From contig NW_013654529.1 of the NCBI RefSeq assembly GCF_000499385.1, forward strand, positions 1 to 64,000: DNA of 64,000 bases, in the 5' to 3' direction. This document shows, in pieces, positions 1-11,509 of this stretch. Source of the DNA: Eimeria necatrix. Taxonomy: Eukaryota > Apicomplexa > Conoidasida > Eucoccidiorida > Eimeriidae. How positions within the stretch are numbered: position 1 is the first letter of the stretch; each line of letters opens with the position of its first letter. Both the position numbers and the translations under genes were made by a program. Under the pieces are notes generated by a model. It saw only the letters and a program-made list of their open reading frames with translations. It ran no database searches and was not told the origin of the DNA.

Positions 1-1
1 T

Positions 2-285
2 GAAGTGGAATTAAATTCAACATAACTTCAACTTGGATTGTTTTTTGAATTGAATTTGACTAATTCTGAGAGCTTTCTGCAGCAGAAGTGGAATTAAATT
101 CAACATAACTTCAACTTGGATTGTTTTTTGAATTGAATTTGACTAATTCTGAGAGCTTTCTGCAGCAAAAATGGAATTAAATTCAACAGAACTTCAACTT
201 GGATTGTTTTTTGGTTTGAGTTCGACATTCTGGGGGTTTTGTGCAGCGAAAGTGGAATTAAATTCAACTTTCCACTTTTCGCATG
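2..285. repeat. 83-bp minisatellite, about 3.4 copies
   Basis: Copies begin near 2, 85, 168 and 249 (spacing 83, 83, 81). The first two are almost identical and later ones decay. Each starts with GAAGTGGAATTAAATTCAAC and ends near TTTCTGCAGCA. The last, partial copy reaches into the 3' end of the eL14 gene: the stop codon at 264-266 lies within repeat-like sequence. Confidence 0.9.
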
Positions 286-1352
286 CGCTTGCCCAGCTTG
301 CTGCGCACGGCCTGCGCGCGCTGCTTGCGCGCCACCATCAACTTGAAGCGCTCGAAGTCCGTCAGCGCAGCCCGCCGCTGCTTCGCCAGTCTTTTTCTTC
401 CCCAAGAAGTCTCGTTGAACTTTTCAATTATATTTTCTTTTTCCAGCGCTTTGCGCAAAGTCACGCTGCGCACTCCGTGCGGGATCTTCAGCCGCAGGTC
501 CGTCAGCGCCACCCGCCGAATGGGAATCGACTGCCGCTGCACTCTGCGCGCAACCCGCCAAAAACCCAAAATTGAACCCAAAAATGTGCTTTTTTCTCGT
601 TTTTCCGCCTTTATTCAAGTTTTAAAAGCCGCTAAAAGCTGGAATCCCGAAAAAAGCGAAAGTTTCTGCACAATTCCCGCGAAAATCCGAAGACAAACGG
701 CTAAAACCTGCACTTCGCAGTTCAAATCTTGGCCCAGTTCTGCACTTGCTGAAGGGCTGCGGCCAAACTCACCCAGTGACGCCGGCGCCGTCCACGAGGA
801 TTCTGTTGCCGTCGATGATGTCCACCACGATGCAGAGCTGCAGAAAAACGCAAAAGCGAAACTTAAAACATACAAAAATAAGAAAAGTGTTGCAATTCCG
901 ACGCACACAGCCACGAAGGCCCCGGCTGCAGAGCTGGAGGCGAAAATATTCCACTTTCGTGCAGTTCAAGTGGCTGCCGCCGAGTCCACAGCGCAGCAAC
1001 GCGCCAAACTGCTGCGGAGATGTTCCCATAAGCGAAAACAGACTGCAGCCTTCAAAACTCCACTAAATTTAATTTTAAATTCACGGAAAAATGCGCAAAT
1101 TGCGGGCAAAAAGGCAGGCGCGCAGCGCCGCCAGCCCGCGCCAGCCCCCACACTCGCGCGCGGGAGAAAGGCTGCAGCGCGCCCAGAAAGGCGAAAGCTG
1201 GGCGAAACTGTGTTGGAAAATGAAAAGAATTAATTTAAAAGGAATATTAAGGGGTAAGACGAAGGACTTGCGCTGCGGACCTTGCCCTCGTCGGGCCCGT
1301 ACTGCACAACGCACAGCCGGCCAGGCTCGATGAACCTCCTGAAGAGCGCCAT
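264..1352 (-). CDS. RPL14: 60S ribosomal protein eL14, three exons
   Basis: Structural protein of the large cytosolic ribosomal subunit. Exons on the minus strand: 1352-1281, 837-773 and 543-264, joined by GT-AG introns in phases 0 and 2, giving 417 nt (138 aa), the normal length for eL14. Exon 1 encodes a KOW-like start with FIEPGRLCVVQYGPDEGK. Exon 2 encodes VVDIIDGNRILVDG, matching the family segment IVDVIDQNRALVDGP. Exon 3 holds the basic tail with LTDLRLKIPHG and ALTDFERFKLMVARK, the eL14 signature. The ATG at 1352 is the only start that gives the conserved N-terminus. The stop at 264-266 sits at the edge of the 83-bp minisatellite. Both introns are free of CAG repeats. The family call follows from several aligned motifs and is secure; splice sites are inferred. 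Confidence 0.93.
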
Positions 1353-2847
1353 CTTCTCCGCTTCGTCTTCACTTCTTTTCCTTTTCGAAAATGCGCGCCT
1401 CCGGCAGTTTTTTCTTCTGCATGTTTTCCAACTCGCGCGGCAGATCAGCAGCGCCAGCCCGCGCCTCCCCCCATCGCATGCCCACGAAGATCGCCTGCAT
1501 GCAGCCCCAGAAACCCTTCAACAAAGCCCCACTCCGCTCCGATTCTTGCATTTTTTCAAGTTAAAAAACAATTAAAACTATAAATAAAACGAATAGTTCT
1601 CAGGGAAAAGATGCGGCTTCGCAGCAATATCTCTCGGCCCAACTTCGGGTTTTCGTGCAACCCGAACACACCCTCCCTGCAGAGAGAAACTCGAATTTCT
1701 GCAGCACTTTTGCTGCTAATTTCATTCAAACTTGTTCAAGTTTCTCATATTTTTGTTGGCCTGTAAGGACTTTGCAAGATCTGCAATGATTCTATCGATT
1801 CCGCCTAGCCGCAACAACAAGCTGGGATCCAGGATGGCCCAGCAGGTCCATTCCGAACGTTACAGCAATAAGAATTGGTTTTTCTTTTGTTTTTCTGTTT
1901 TATTTGGATTGAAGTGCTAAATGGTATTCATTTTAGAGTTCTAAGGAGCCCTGAATCACCAAATATGGGGAAAAGTTGGGAAAAAGTGAACGAGTTTATA
2001 AGCTAGAAAGACCGCCATGGCCACAATAAGAAGTATTTCCTTACTCTAATATAGACTTAGCAAGGCTATATATATAAAGCACAGCCACGGGGGAACACGG
2101 GGCTTCGCCATACTTTACAGATCTAGCCAAAGACTGCATGCACTCAGAACTTTTCAACATAACAATTAATTTCTCTGTTTCCTCAGTAGCTGCTTGTTCA
2201 AGGAATTAAGAATGTTTTATATTTATAAGAGGCTTTCTTGGCTTTTCTTCTTTTTGAAAATAGTCTATTAGCTGTCGGTGTTGCAGTTTGCCACGAGAAC
2301 AGGAAAAGGTGGTGTTGAATAACTGGAAGTGCTCGAGAAGAATAAAAGTGTTTAAAAATAAGAAATGGGAGTCCAACTTGGAGTTTTTTGTTGAAAAAAC
2401 AATTCCGTTCAAAAGAATATATTTTGGAAAAAGGTATTTCAAGTTGTTTGCAAGTGCTGCATGCCTTCTGCAGGAAACTTGAAAGCAAATAGTGAATTCA
2501 AATATTTCAACAAATAAAAGTAAATAATGAATTCAAATATTTCAACCACTAAATATAAACCCGAAATGTCTCAGCCGCTAAATAGGATGTCTTTCAACTG
2601 AGTTCATAAAGCTTTGGATTTGAACAGCGAGAGTTCTTGCAAAGTTGCAGAATTACTTTATTATTTATTTGAGTTTATGTTTCAAATTGCATAATTACTT
2701 TAATATTTATTTGAACTAAATTTGATGAAACAAATAAAGATGAATCTTTCACCCTGGCTTTCTGGCCATTCACCTTTTTGTCTGTTCAACTCCCATTCAC
2801 TGAAGCAGTTCAGAACAAATGATTGGCCATTTGGCAGCAGAAAAAAA

Positions 2848-2924
2848 GATTTAACAAAAGAATAAAAGATTTAACAAAAGAATAAAACATTTAACAACAG
2901 AATAAAACATTTAACGGAATAAAA
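2848..2924. repeat. 20-bp tandem repeat, about 4 copies
   Basis: AGATTTAACAAAAGAATAAA occurs at 2848 and 2868, followed by ACATTTAACAACAGAATAAA at 2888 and a truncated copy at 2908. It lies in the AT-rich interval with no gene. Confidence 0.85.
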
Positions 2925-2996
2925 GACTCAACAAAGCTGCTTTTTCGCAGATCTAGGCACCCGAAAGCCCGCCAAGTTGCAGAGAAAGTGCATGCA

Positions 2997-3038
2997 AAAG
3001 ATGAAATTCAGGACTTTCAAGTCCTGAATTTCATCTTT
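2997..3038. repeat. perfect 20-bp inverted repeat with 2-nt spacer
   Basis: Arm 2997-3016 (AAAGATGAAATTCAGGACTT) is exactly complementary to 3019-3038, with only TC between them. Either strand would fold into a 20-bp stem. No coding frame or mobile-element ends were seen around it. Confidence 0.95.
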
Positions 3039-3969
3039 ATGAACGGAGTCAAACTATTTGAGTTCTTCAGCGATTTATTAGCAGCAAAATGAGGGGGAAA
3101 GTGCAGAATAAGACAAAGTCTGCAGCCCTTGGAGTTGAGTTTGCTGCAGCAGGCAGCAGCAGGGTGTGCTGCAGCGCAGCAGCTAGGCCAGAAACTTGAA
3201 CTGCGTAAGAGCGAACTCGCGTGCATGCAAGCCAAGCCCCGCAAGCGAAGACAATAAGATCTGCTAGGCAGCAAAGATATTTATAATTGCATTTCGAAGA
3301 GGAATTTAAAAAGAGATTATGCACAAGTTGCAGCGGCTGCGAAGAAAGTGCTTTCCGCTGCAGCGGCGCGCCGCGGCTCTTCCGCGGGGGTCTGGGGGCG
3401 GGTTCGCGGGCGGCTTTCGCCGATCTCCGCAACAAACTCGCTAAATGGAATAAATTAAATGTTTTAATTGGAATTTTGGACTTGAAATTGAAGTCGGCGG
3501 GGCCGAATCGGGCTGATCGGGGTGGAGCTCGCTGCCGGCAGCTGCAGCCCGGCGATCTGCCGCGTGTTCGTGAATTTGCACAGCTTGCGCGGCGCGCGGG
3601 CGCTGCTGCTCCGAAACTTCATTGTCCTTCGGTAATTTCCTTCAAATAAGATTTGCTTTTGCCTTTTTGGGTGCATGCGGGCTTGGGAGGCGCGAAGGGG
3701 CGGCGGCGACGGCTGACTGGGTGGCGCCGCTGGAGCTGCGCACAGCCGCGGCCACGCAGGGGCTTTTCCGCGGCTCTTTTCGCCGCTGCTGCTGCATGTC
3801 TTTTTCCTTTTTGCTTTTTGAAACTTTCGGACTTCAACTGCGCGGCAGTTCGCGCCGAAGCGCCGTCGCGGGCTGAGCGCAGAGTCGGCGGCGCCGGGGC
3901 GGCCTCGCGCACTGGGGTGTCTGTACACCGCGCAACCCTTGGCTCGCCGCAGCAGCCCCCCCCCTCCAC

Positions 3970-4006
<37 letters not shown>

Positions 4007-4031
4007 CCCTCTCTTGCAAAGCAACCCCCCC

Positions 4032-4073
<42 letters not shown>
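3970..4073. repeat. two (AGC)n tracts before the KDEL-receptor-like start
   Basis: Runs of AGC at about 3970-4005 and 4033-4072, separated by a C-rich stretch, end 8 bases before the ATG at 4081. They probably lie in the 5' untranslated region or promoter. Confidence 0.85.
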
Positions 4074-4080
4074 GGGGAAG

Positions 4081-4546
4081 ATGGGTCCGCCGCTGCAGCG
4101 GTGGGCAGTGCTGCACGACGCGCTGAACTACTCGACAGCCGTCTTTTGGCTGTTGGCGTACGGGGCGGTGCTGCAGAAGGTGCAGCGGGAGCGCAGTGCC
4201 TGCGGAGTATCATTTCAAACTTTGTTTGCTCTTGTGGTAGTTGAAGTCAGTAATGTGTTGTTGATTTTGAGTCTTCTGGCCTTCCACGGCAAGCCCTTTC
4301 ACCTGGACTTCTTTCTGGTGGACTGCACTTCTGCGGCTGTCTCCATTTGGGCCTTCGTGCATCTTTTCCGCAACTTCAGGACTTCTTACGAGCAGCAGCG
4401 CGACAGCTTCGGCCTCAAGTATTTGCGGCTGCTGCGGCTGCGCTGCTGCTGCGCTGCTGGCCACCTTTGCTGCCTCTACTTGCTGTCTTTTTTGCTGTCT
4501 TTTTCCATGTTTTTGCTGCGCCGCTCGCCCCACGCGGCGCTGGCCC

Positions 4547-4581
<35 letters not shown>

Positions 4582-5030
4582 GTGGCTCTCGGCCTGCTGC
4601 TGTCCCTCTGGGAATGCTTCAATGACAGTGTCTTGGCCCTCGCGCTGCTCCCTCAACTCCAAATGTTCTACTCCAAAAGGCCCCGCAAAGTTTCCCATTT
4701 GCTCGGCACTTTTGTCGCAATGCTTTTCTGCGCCAGAGTCCTCGCCTTCCTCTACTGGTGCGGTGTACATACACCCCAGACGCCCTCCGCACTTGTTTCT
4801 TTTCTTTTCTTTCCCTTTTATTTCCTTTTCTCTCCCTTTTATTTCCTTTTCTTTTCCTTTTATTTATTCGCTTTTTCTTTTCTTTTTCTTTTTAAAGCGC
4901 TTTCAGCTTTTGCATGCAGCTCCGGCTGCATGCAAAAGTGCAGACGCGGTGTACGTACAGTGCACTTGCGTGCGCGCGTTCCATTTGGAGTCGCTTCCAA
5001 GCTCCCTTTCTGCATTCCGCTTTATTTTAC

Positions 5031-5061
<31 letters not shown>

Positions 5062-5265
5062 TATTATTATTATTTTAATTTAATTTAATTTGTTTTCGTT
5101 TGTCTTCGCAGGCTTTCGTTCCCGCTGTTCCACCGCAGCGAGCCCACGGGCCGCGGCATTCACCTCGCCACTGAGGCTCTTAACATTTTAATTTTGTTGG
5201 ACTTTTTGTATTATTACGTCAAGGCCAAACTGGCCGGCCAGGAGGACATTGCCTTGCCCATTTGA
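4081..5265 (+). CDS. ER lumen protein-retaining receptor (ERD2/KDEL receptor)-like, two exons
   Basis: Multi-span membrane protein of the early secretory pathway; family members recycle KDEL-type ER proteins from the Golgi. Exons 4081-4757 and 5112-5265 join in phase 2 (TG|G) to give 276 aa, longer than the usual 210-220. Family-like features are the repeated hydrophobic spans, the FRTSYEQQRDSFGLKYL segment (compare FKATYDGNHDTF in ERD2), ALLPQLQMF after the fifth span, and a C-terminal LLDFLYYYVKAKLAGQ matching CDFFYLYITKVLKG. The extra length comes partly from a run of 10 Ser encoded by AGC repeats (4549-4580) between membrane segments. The intron (4758-5111) holds a near-palindrome 5 nt after the donor, a ~100-nt pyrimidine tract, a hairpin and an ATTT/ATT repeat. 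It could be a divergent ERD2 paralogue rather than the main receptor. Confidence 0.8.
4758..5111 (+). other. repeat-packed intron of the KDEL-receptor-like gene
   Basis: From the donor: near-palindrome GTGTACATACAC (4763-4774), a pyrimidine-rich tract (about 4793-4892), a 14-bp inverted repeat (4907-4920 against 4925-4938, spacer TCCG), another near-palindrome (4949-4960), then (ATTT)n and (ATT)n (about 5026-5088) before TCTTCGCAG. The reading phase across the intron supports its boundaries. Confidence 0.8.
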
Positions 5266-5283
5266 ACGCCAATACATCCCCCT

Positions 5284-5465
5284 GCATGCATGCATTTGCA
5301 TGCATGCATGCATGCATGCATGCATTTGCATGCATGCGTGCATGCATGCGTGCATGCATTTGCATGCATGCATGCAGGGTTCGCATGCGTGCGCGCATGC
5401 TGCATTCGCATGCATGCATGCATTTGCATGCATGCAAATGCATGCATGCATGCAAATGCATGCAT
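5284..5465. repeat. (TGCA)n array with TGCATTTGCA variants
   Basis: Dense runs of TGCATGCA are interrupted by TTTGCA and GTGCA units. It lies 20 bp after the stop of the KDEL-receptor-like gene, probably in its 3' untranslated region. Confidence 0.95.
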
Positions 5466-5581
5466 GGATTGGGGAATTGGCAGTTGTGTGGAACTTTGTG
5501 TTGACTGAAGTGCGAAGTGAAGTGCCGGTCTTTTGCTGGCTGAGTTGGGCGCAGCAGAGCCGGTGCGTTTCAAGTGCTGCG

Positions 5582-5593
5582 GTGTACGTACAC
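5582..5593. repeat. palindrome GTGTACGTACAC, copy 1
   Basis: Perfect 12-bp palindrome, extended to 14 bp as GGTGTACGTACACC at 5581-5594. Near copies with CTGTACATACAC and CTGTACGTACAC follow at about 5726 and 5920. Intergenic. Confidence 0.95.
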
Positions 5594-6660
5594 CCGAGCG
5601 GGGCGGCCCCACGGGGCCGCAACTCCGAAAAACTGTCACCTCCAGTGGAAGTCATTTCTTTTGTTCTGCACTTTCGCAAACTTCGGCCAGACGAAGGTGT
5701 TTCAAGTTGTGACTTCACGACGCACTGTACATACACTCCAAATGCGCTTCCAATGCACCTTTCGACACTTCAAATGCGCTGCAGACAGATCTGCTTTAAA
5801 TGCTTTTAAAAGCCTTTTAAATACAATTTAGAAAGATGCTTTGGATGCACTCTGGATGCCCTTTAGACAAGCTGTAGATACACTCCAGACACACTTCAGA
5901 TTTGTGCACTTGGAATGCACTGTACGTACACTTGGGATGCACTTTGGGTACACTTTGGGTTCATTTTAAACACACTTTAGGTTCATTTTAAACACACTTT
6001 AGATTCACTTTAAATGCATTTTAAATGCATTTTAAATGCGTTTTAAATGCATTTTAAATGCACTTTTAATGCAGTTTAGATGCAGGATTTTATTTTAACT
6101 CTGAGACACTTCGCGCGAGGCCCCCCCCACCTGAGGTGGTTGGCGGCGGGAAGGACCCGCGGGCGGAAGCTGCAGTTGGGAGTTAATTTTGAATGATTTT
6201 GAAAATAAAAGTGAAAATAAAGAATTATAAATTAATTTAAAAGTAAAAACAATTCAAATGCGAAGGAAAGCGGCGGTCAGCAGCTGCTGAGTGACGCCAG
6301 CGACTGAGACGATCGGAAACTTGAACGGAGCAGCCGGGGGAGCTGCAGGGGGCTCCAAATCGAAAGCCGCGAACACTTTTGCAAACTTTGCAGAATTATA
6401 AACACAAAAAAAAGAAAAAAGAATTAAAACTGAAGAAAAATATAAAAGAATTCTCCGCTGTCGCGCGGCCGACCGGCACCGACGACGGACTGCATGCGCG
6501 GCTGCGTTGGAGTGTACAGACAGCTGCGCAGGCCACAAAGTGTCTTTTGGAAGTTAAATTTGCTTTTGAAGCTTCACTTTGTCCCCAAGTGGAATGCTTC
6601 GCTTCGAGGGGCAAATCTTTTTCCCTTTTTTCCACTTTTGCTGCAACTTCGCGGGCAAAG

Positions 6661-8421
6661 ATGGCGGCCAGTCCGCGAAACTCGCCCTGGCTTTCCCTGC
6701 TGCTCCTCTTGGGGCCATTTTTTAACTTCGGCGCCTCCCCAGCTGCCTCTCTAGTCCCTGGAATGGGCCCTACGGTAACACCTCACTCCCCAGGGGCCCC
6801 CCAGCCAGCTGGCCCACAGAATGGCCCGCGGCCTCAGCCCCCAGGGGCCCCTCAGGGGCCCCCCAGGGGCCTCCCAGGGGCCTCTCGTGTGGCCCTGGGG
6901 GCCCCCAGGGGGCCCCGGAGTGGCGCGGCCAGAGACCCTAGAGCAGCTTTGAACACTACGACCGAAATATCACTGAGAGAGGAATATCACTAAGGGCGAA
7001 ATTTCACTAAAAGGGAAATTTGGCTAAGTGCAAAACATCGCAAGTTGTGAAATATGGCGAAGACCTTTTTGCTGTGCTGTGTGCCGTTTGCACGACTCCT
7101 CACGGGAATGCCACTAAGTTCAAAACACACTGAGTTCAAACATCGAAATATGGCTAAGTCCTTTTCGCTGCATGCATTATGAGTGTTTACTACCACTCAA
7201 GCGAAATAAGCCTAAGTCCCAACGAACTTGAAAAGCTGCAAACGCGGAAATGCGACTAAGTCCTTTTGGCGCGAGCTCTTTGAAATGCGCCTGAGTCCAC
7301 ACTACGAAGAGTCCACCCTTAAATAAAAACAATAATAATAGTAATAACAACAATAATAATAATAATAATAATGACAATAATAATAACAATAATAACAATA
7401 ATACTAATAATAACAACAATAATAATAACAATAGCAATAACAATAATAATAACAATAATAACAATAATAACAATAATAACAATAATAATAACAATAATAA
7501 TAACAATAACAATAATAATAATAACAATAATAACAATAACAATAAAACAAATAAAACCCGAAAATTCGGCTAAGTCCTTTTCTGCGGACTCAGGACTACT
7601 CCGCGGGCCAGCGCGTGGCCGTGCAAATCTCTTCGCTGCAATCCGCCCAGGGCATTTTGCCAGTCGACCCTTTTGGCCCCAACCTGCCTTTCTGCCGGTG
7701 AGACCGCCAAGTAAGAAGTGCCGCATGCATGCATGCATGCATGCATGCATGCATGCATGCATGCATGCATGCATGCATGCGTGCATGCGTGCATGCATGC
7801 GTGCATGCATGCGTGCGTGCATGCATGTGTGCATGCATGCATGCATGCTTGTGTGCATGCGTGCTGCGTGCGTGCGAGCGTGCGCTACTCTTTGCTTCCT
7901 CATGCATGCATGCATGCATGCATGAATGCATGCATGCATGGTGCATGCATGCATGCATGCATGCATGGTGCATGCATGCGTGCATGCATGCATGCGCTGC
8001 TCGTTGCCTTTGCTCTTTTGCATGCATGCATGCGTTGCTGCTTGCGTGGCGTTTAGTGTGTGGATTTAATTATTTATTTCTGGGGCTTTTTTGGGACTTT
8101 TTTTTTCCGTTTTTGTTCATTTTTGTGGCCAAATGGACTTCTGAATTTCGCCTTTTGATTTATTTTGTTTATTTCTTTCTGAATTTCGCCTTTTGATTTA
8201 TTTTGTTTATTTTTTTCTGAATTCGCCTTTTTGATTTATTTTGTTTATTTCTTTCTCAGTCCGCAAACGACAGAAATTGAAGAAAACAATTTGGGCCAAA
8301 TGCTGATGGCAGATCGCGTGCAGAATTCGCTGTACGAGGTGGGCCGTTTTGTCTTGTTGAAATTTGCGCAATTTTGCGGGATTTTTGAATTTCTTTTTTT
8401 CTTTTTCTCAACTTATTCTGC

Positions 8422-8481
<60 letters not shown>

Positions 8482-8974
8482 CTTTAATTGCCTTTTAGAT
8501 CTACTTTTTGAAGAACTCTTCTTGCAAAACCCTCTGCAAAGATGTGCCTCTCACTGAAGAGATCAAGCAGCAGCTGCAGCGGCTCGTCAGGGACAAATAC
8601 ATGTTCCACGTGTACGTACACCCCACCGCCCCTTTGCATGCAAAGTTGCATGCAAAGTTGCATGCAAAGCTGCATGCAAAGTTGCATGCAAAGTTGCATG
8701 CAAAGTTGCATGCAAAGTTGCATGCAAGTTGCATGCAGATTGCTTCTTGAGTGTGCCCGTGTTGTGCAGCTGGGGTGTACGTACACCTGAATTGCGTGTG
8801 TGTCAGTTTCCGTTTTAAGAGCAGCAGCAAAGTGACCAGTGGACCACTGAGCAGCACTTTCTTCTTTTGAAGAATATTTGATCTTTTTCTCGCATTTGCT
8901 GCAAGTGCATGCAAGTGCATGCAAGTGCATGCAAGTGCATGCATGCAGGGGCTGCGGCCGCCGCGCAAAGCCCC

Positions 8975-9018
<44 letters not shown>

Positions 9019-9627
9019 GCAGGCTGGTGGACCAGCTCTACGCGCTGCAGCTGGTCCACCGCGCCAATGGGACCAGTGGTTACAACATCGGAGTCCCCGT
9101 GGGCTTCGAGCGCGAGGGCCGCATTTTCATTTACAACCATTACCGAATAATAGTCCATTACCACGGAGACGCGGAGGACAAAAAGCCAGCCGTAGGCCTC
9201 AGCCCCCACCTAGCTAGCTAGCTAGCTAGTAGCTAGCTAGCTAGTAGCTAGCCAGCTAGCTAGCTAGCTAGCTACCTAGCTGGCTAGCTGGGCAGCTGGG
9301 TCTGCAGCCACTGGTGTGGCTCGCTGAGCACGCAGCTAGCTAGCTAGCTAACTAGCTAGCTAGCTAGCTAGCTAGCCAGCCAGCTCTGCAGCCAGCTAGC
9401 TAGCTAGCTCTGCTCCAGCTAGCTAGCTAGCTAGCTAGCTGGCTGTGGCGGAGGGAGGGGGCAAGGTGAAGTGGTTCTGTGGCTTGTTGTTTGAGCAGAG
9501 ACTGTTCAAACTGCCGTGGGACTCCGAGACTCCGCACTACCGAATAGTTCGGCTGGAAATAGTTCCGGTGTCTGTACAGCACGAGCTGGACGAGGCGGGG
9601 AACTTGCTGTGCGGGCTGCAGGACGGC

Positions 9628-9678
<51 letters not shown>

Positions 9679-10793
9679 CAGCAGCAGGACTCTGCGTGGA
9701 CTCCGTTTTCCTCGTTTCCAGCCTTCAGCTTCAAGACTGAAGAGGGGGAAGCTGCGGACATCAGCGAAACCGGGCCGGACCCGCTGTACTTGAGTTTTTC
9801 TTACGACGTGGTTTTTCGGCGAAGTCCGATTGGCTGGAGCGAACGCTGGGACATTTACCTGGCCAACGCGCGAGACCGGCCGCTGATCCACTGGTTTTCA
9901 ATAGTGAATTCGCTGGTGGTGCTGCTGCTGCTGTCTGCGCTGGTGGCGATGATCTTGCTGCGGGTGCTGCACCGGGACATCAGCCGCTACAACGACTTGC
10001 TCGCGGACGAGGAAGACGCCGAGGAAAAGGGCTGGAAACTTCTCCACGGAGATGTTTTCCGAAAACCAGCGCATGCAACTGTTCTCGCGGCTCTCACGGG
10101 GTCGGGAATGCAGGTGATCCGCCGCCGCAGCCCGCCGCGCGCCGCCGCGCGCCAACTTGAACTTCACGGAAAGTTCCCGGAAAGCTGCGCTAAATGAAAG
10201 CTTTCTGTCCCCAACAACACTCTTTTGCAATTGTTTTCCCTGCAGCTCGTCGGAATGGCTTTTGTCACCGTCATTTTCGCGGGTTTGGGCGTTTTCTCGC
10301 CGGCGTTTCGCGGCAGTTTGCTCCAGGTGCGCAGGTGTACGTACACCTCAAATCCGGTGTGCGGTGGCGCCTCTCCTCCTCAGGCTCTCTCTTTCTGCAC
10401 TTTTGTTGCAGTTGCCACTCTGCTGCAGTTTGTTTTCTTTTTAATTCTTTTTTCATTTTTGAAAAGGGCTGCTGCGACTTGTGGACTCAGACGATGCTGA
10501 TCCTCTGGACAGTCATGGGGGCGGTCGCTGGGTACACTTCGGCGAGGATGTACAAACTCTTCAAGGTTGGTCTCGTCTCCCGCTCGGAGTTTAGTTTATT
10601 TAATTTAGTTTATTTAATTTAGTTTATTTAATTTAGTTTATTTAATTTAGTGTTAGTTTTTTTAATTTCGTTTTATGGACTTAGTTCATTTAATTGAGAT
10701 GAATTGCAGCAAGCTTTAAGAGCAACTTGAATTGCTTCCCCTGCGACCCCACGGCTGCAGCGGCCTGCTGCCCTGCAGAGTGCCGCTCCCAAG

Positions 10794-10841
<48 letters not shown>

Positions 10842-11478
10842 GCTGCTGCTGCTGCTGCTGCGCTGCAGTCTGCGAACTGGAAGCTGACGACTGTGCGGAC
10901 GGCGCTGGTGTTTCCCGGAGTGGTCTTTGGCGTTTTCTTTTTCCTCAATCTGCTGCTGTGGGCGCAGCAGTCTTCTGCTGCTGTCAGCTTCGCCGGGCTG
11001 CTGCTGCTGCTGGCCCTTTGGTTCGGCATCAGCATTCCCCTCGTCTTCCTCGTGCGCTCCTCTCTGCACTTATTTGTATTATATTTATATTATCTATATT
11101 TGTTTATTATGCACTTATTTATATACATATAAGTGTACATTTATATGTAATATATATTTGTTTATTATATATAAGTGTACATTTATATATAATATGTATT
11201 ATATATGTATATATAAGTGTACGTTTATATATCATATATTCTATATTTGTTTATTTGTGTACTTATATATATGTATTATACATTTATATGTATATTATGT
11301 ATATATTTGTGCATTTATATGCTTATATATGTATATATAATTATACATTTATATATATACTCTAGGATATATGTTTATTTATATACTTAGACGCATATAT
11401 ATATATATGTATATGTGTATATGTACTATATATGAGCTACTTCTAGAGGTATTATATATAATAATATATATATATGTA

Positions 11479-11509
<31 letters not shown>

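Larger units (their letters stand above)
1353..4080. other. gene-poor AT-rich interval
   Basis: I recognise no gene here. It separates the eL14 start (minus strand) from the KDEL-receptor-like start (plus strand) and may hold two divergent promoters. Between 1900 and 3000 it is AT-rich, with a 20-bp tandem repeat and a perfect hairpin listed separately. Open frames at 3016-3650 are GC-rich but fit no family I know. Confidence 0.5.
5266..6660. other. intergenic interval with TGCA arrays and palindromes
   Basis: The stretch lies between the KDEL-receptor-like stop and the TM9 start. It contains a TGCA array, one perfect and two near copies of the GTGTACGTACAC palindrome, and degenerate TTTAAATGCA repeats (about 5930-6075). 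A minus-strand open frame at 6254-6380 ends at a stop but I could not connect it to a gene. Confidence 0.6.

Noticed and set aside
283..1233. 316-residue plus-strand frame opposite eL14
   Set aside because: It is the antisense shadow of the eL14 exons, which have clear family motifs and valid splice sites on the minus strand.
5188..5736. His/Met/Ala/Cys-rich frames on both strands (also near 7.3-8.2 kb)
   Set aside because: They are open on both strands because TGCA repeats contain no stop codons; no family similarity.
7177..7542. Long poly-Leu and Ile/Val-rich frames
   Set aside because: They are translations of the AAT/AAC repeat in a TM9 intron and have no stop codons by composition.
9209..9441. 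CTAG array as a possible mobile-element end or recombination site
   Set aside because: It is a simple tetranucleotide satellite inside an intron, with no terminal repeats or coding sequence.
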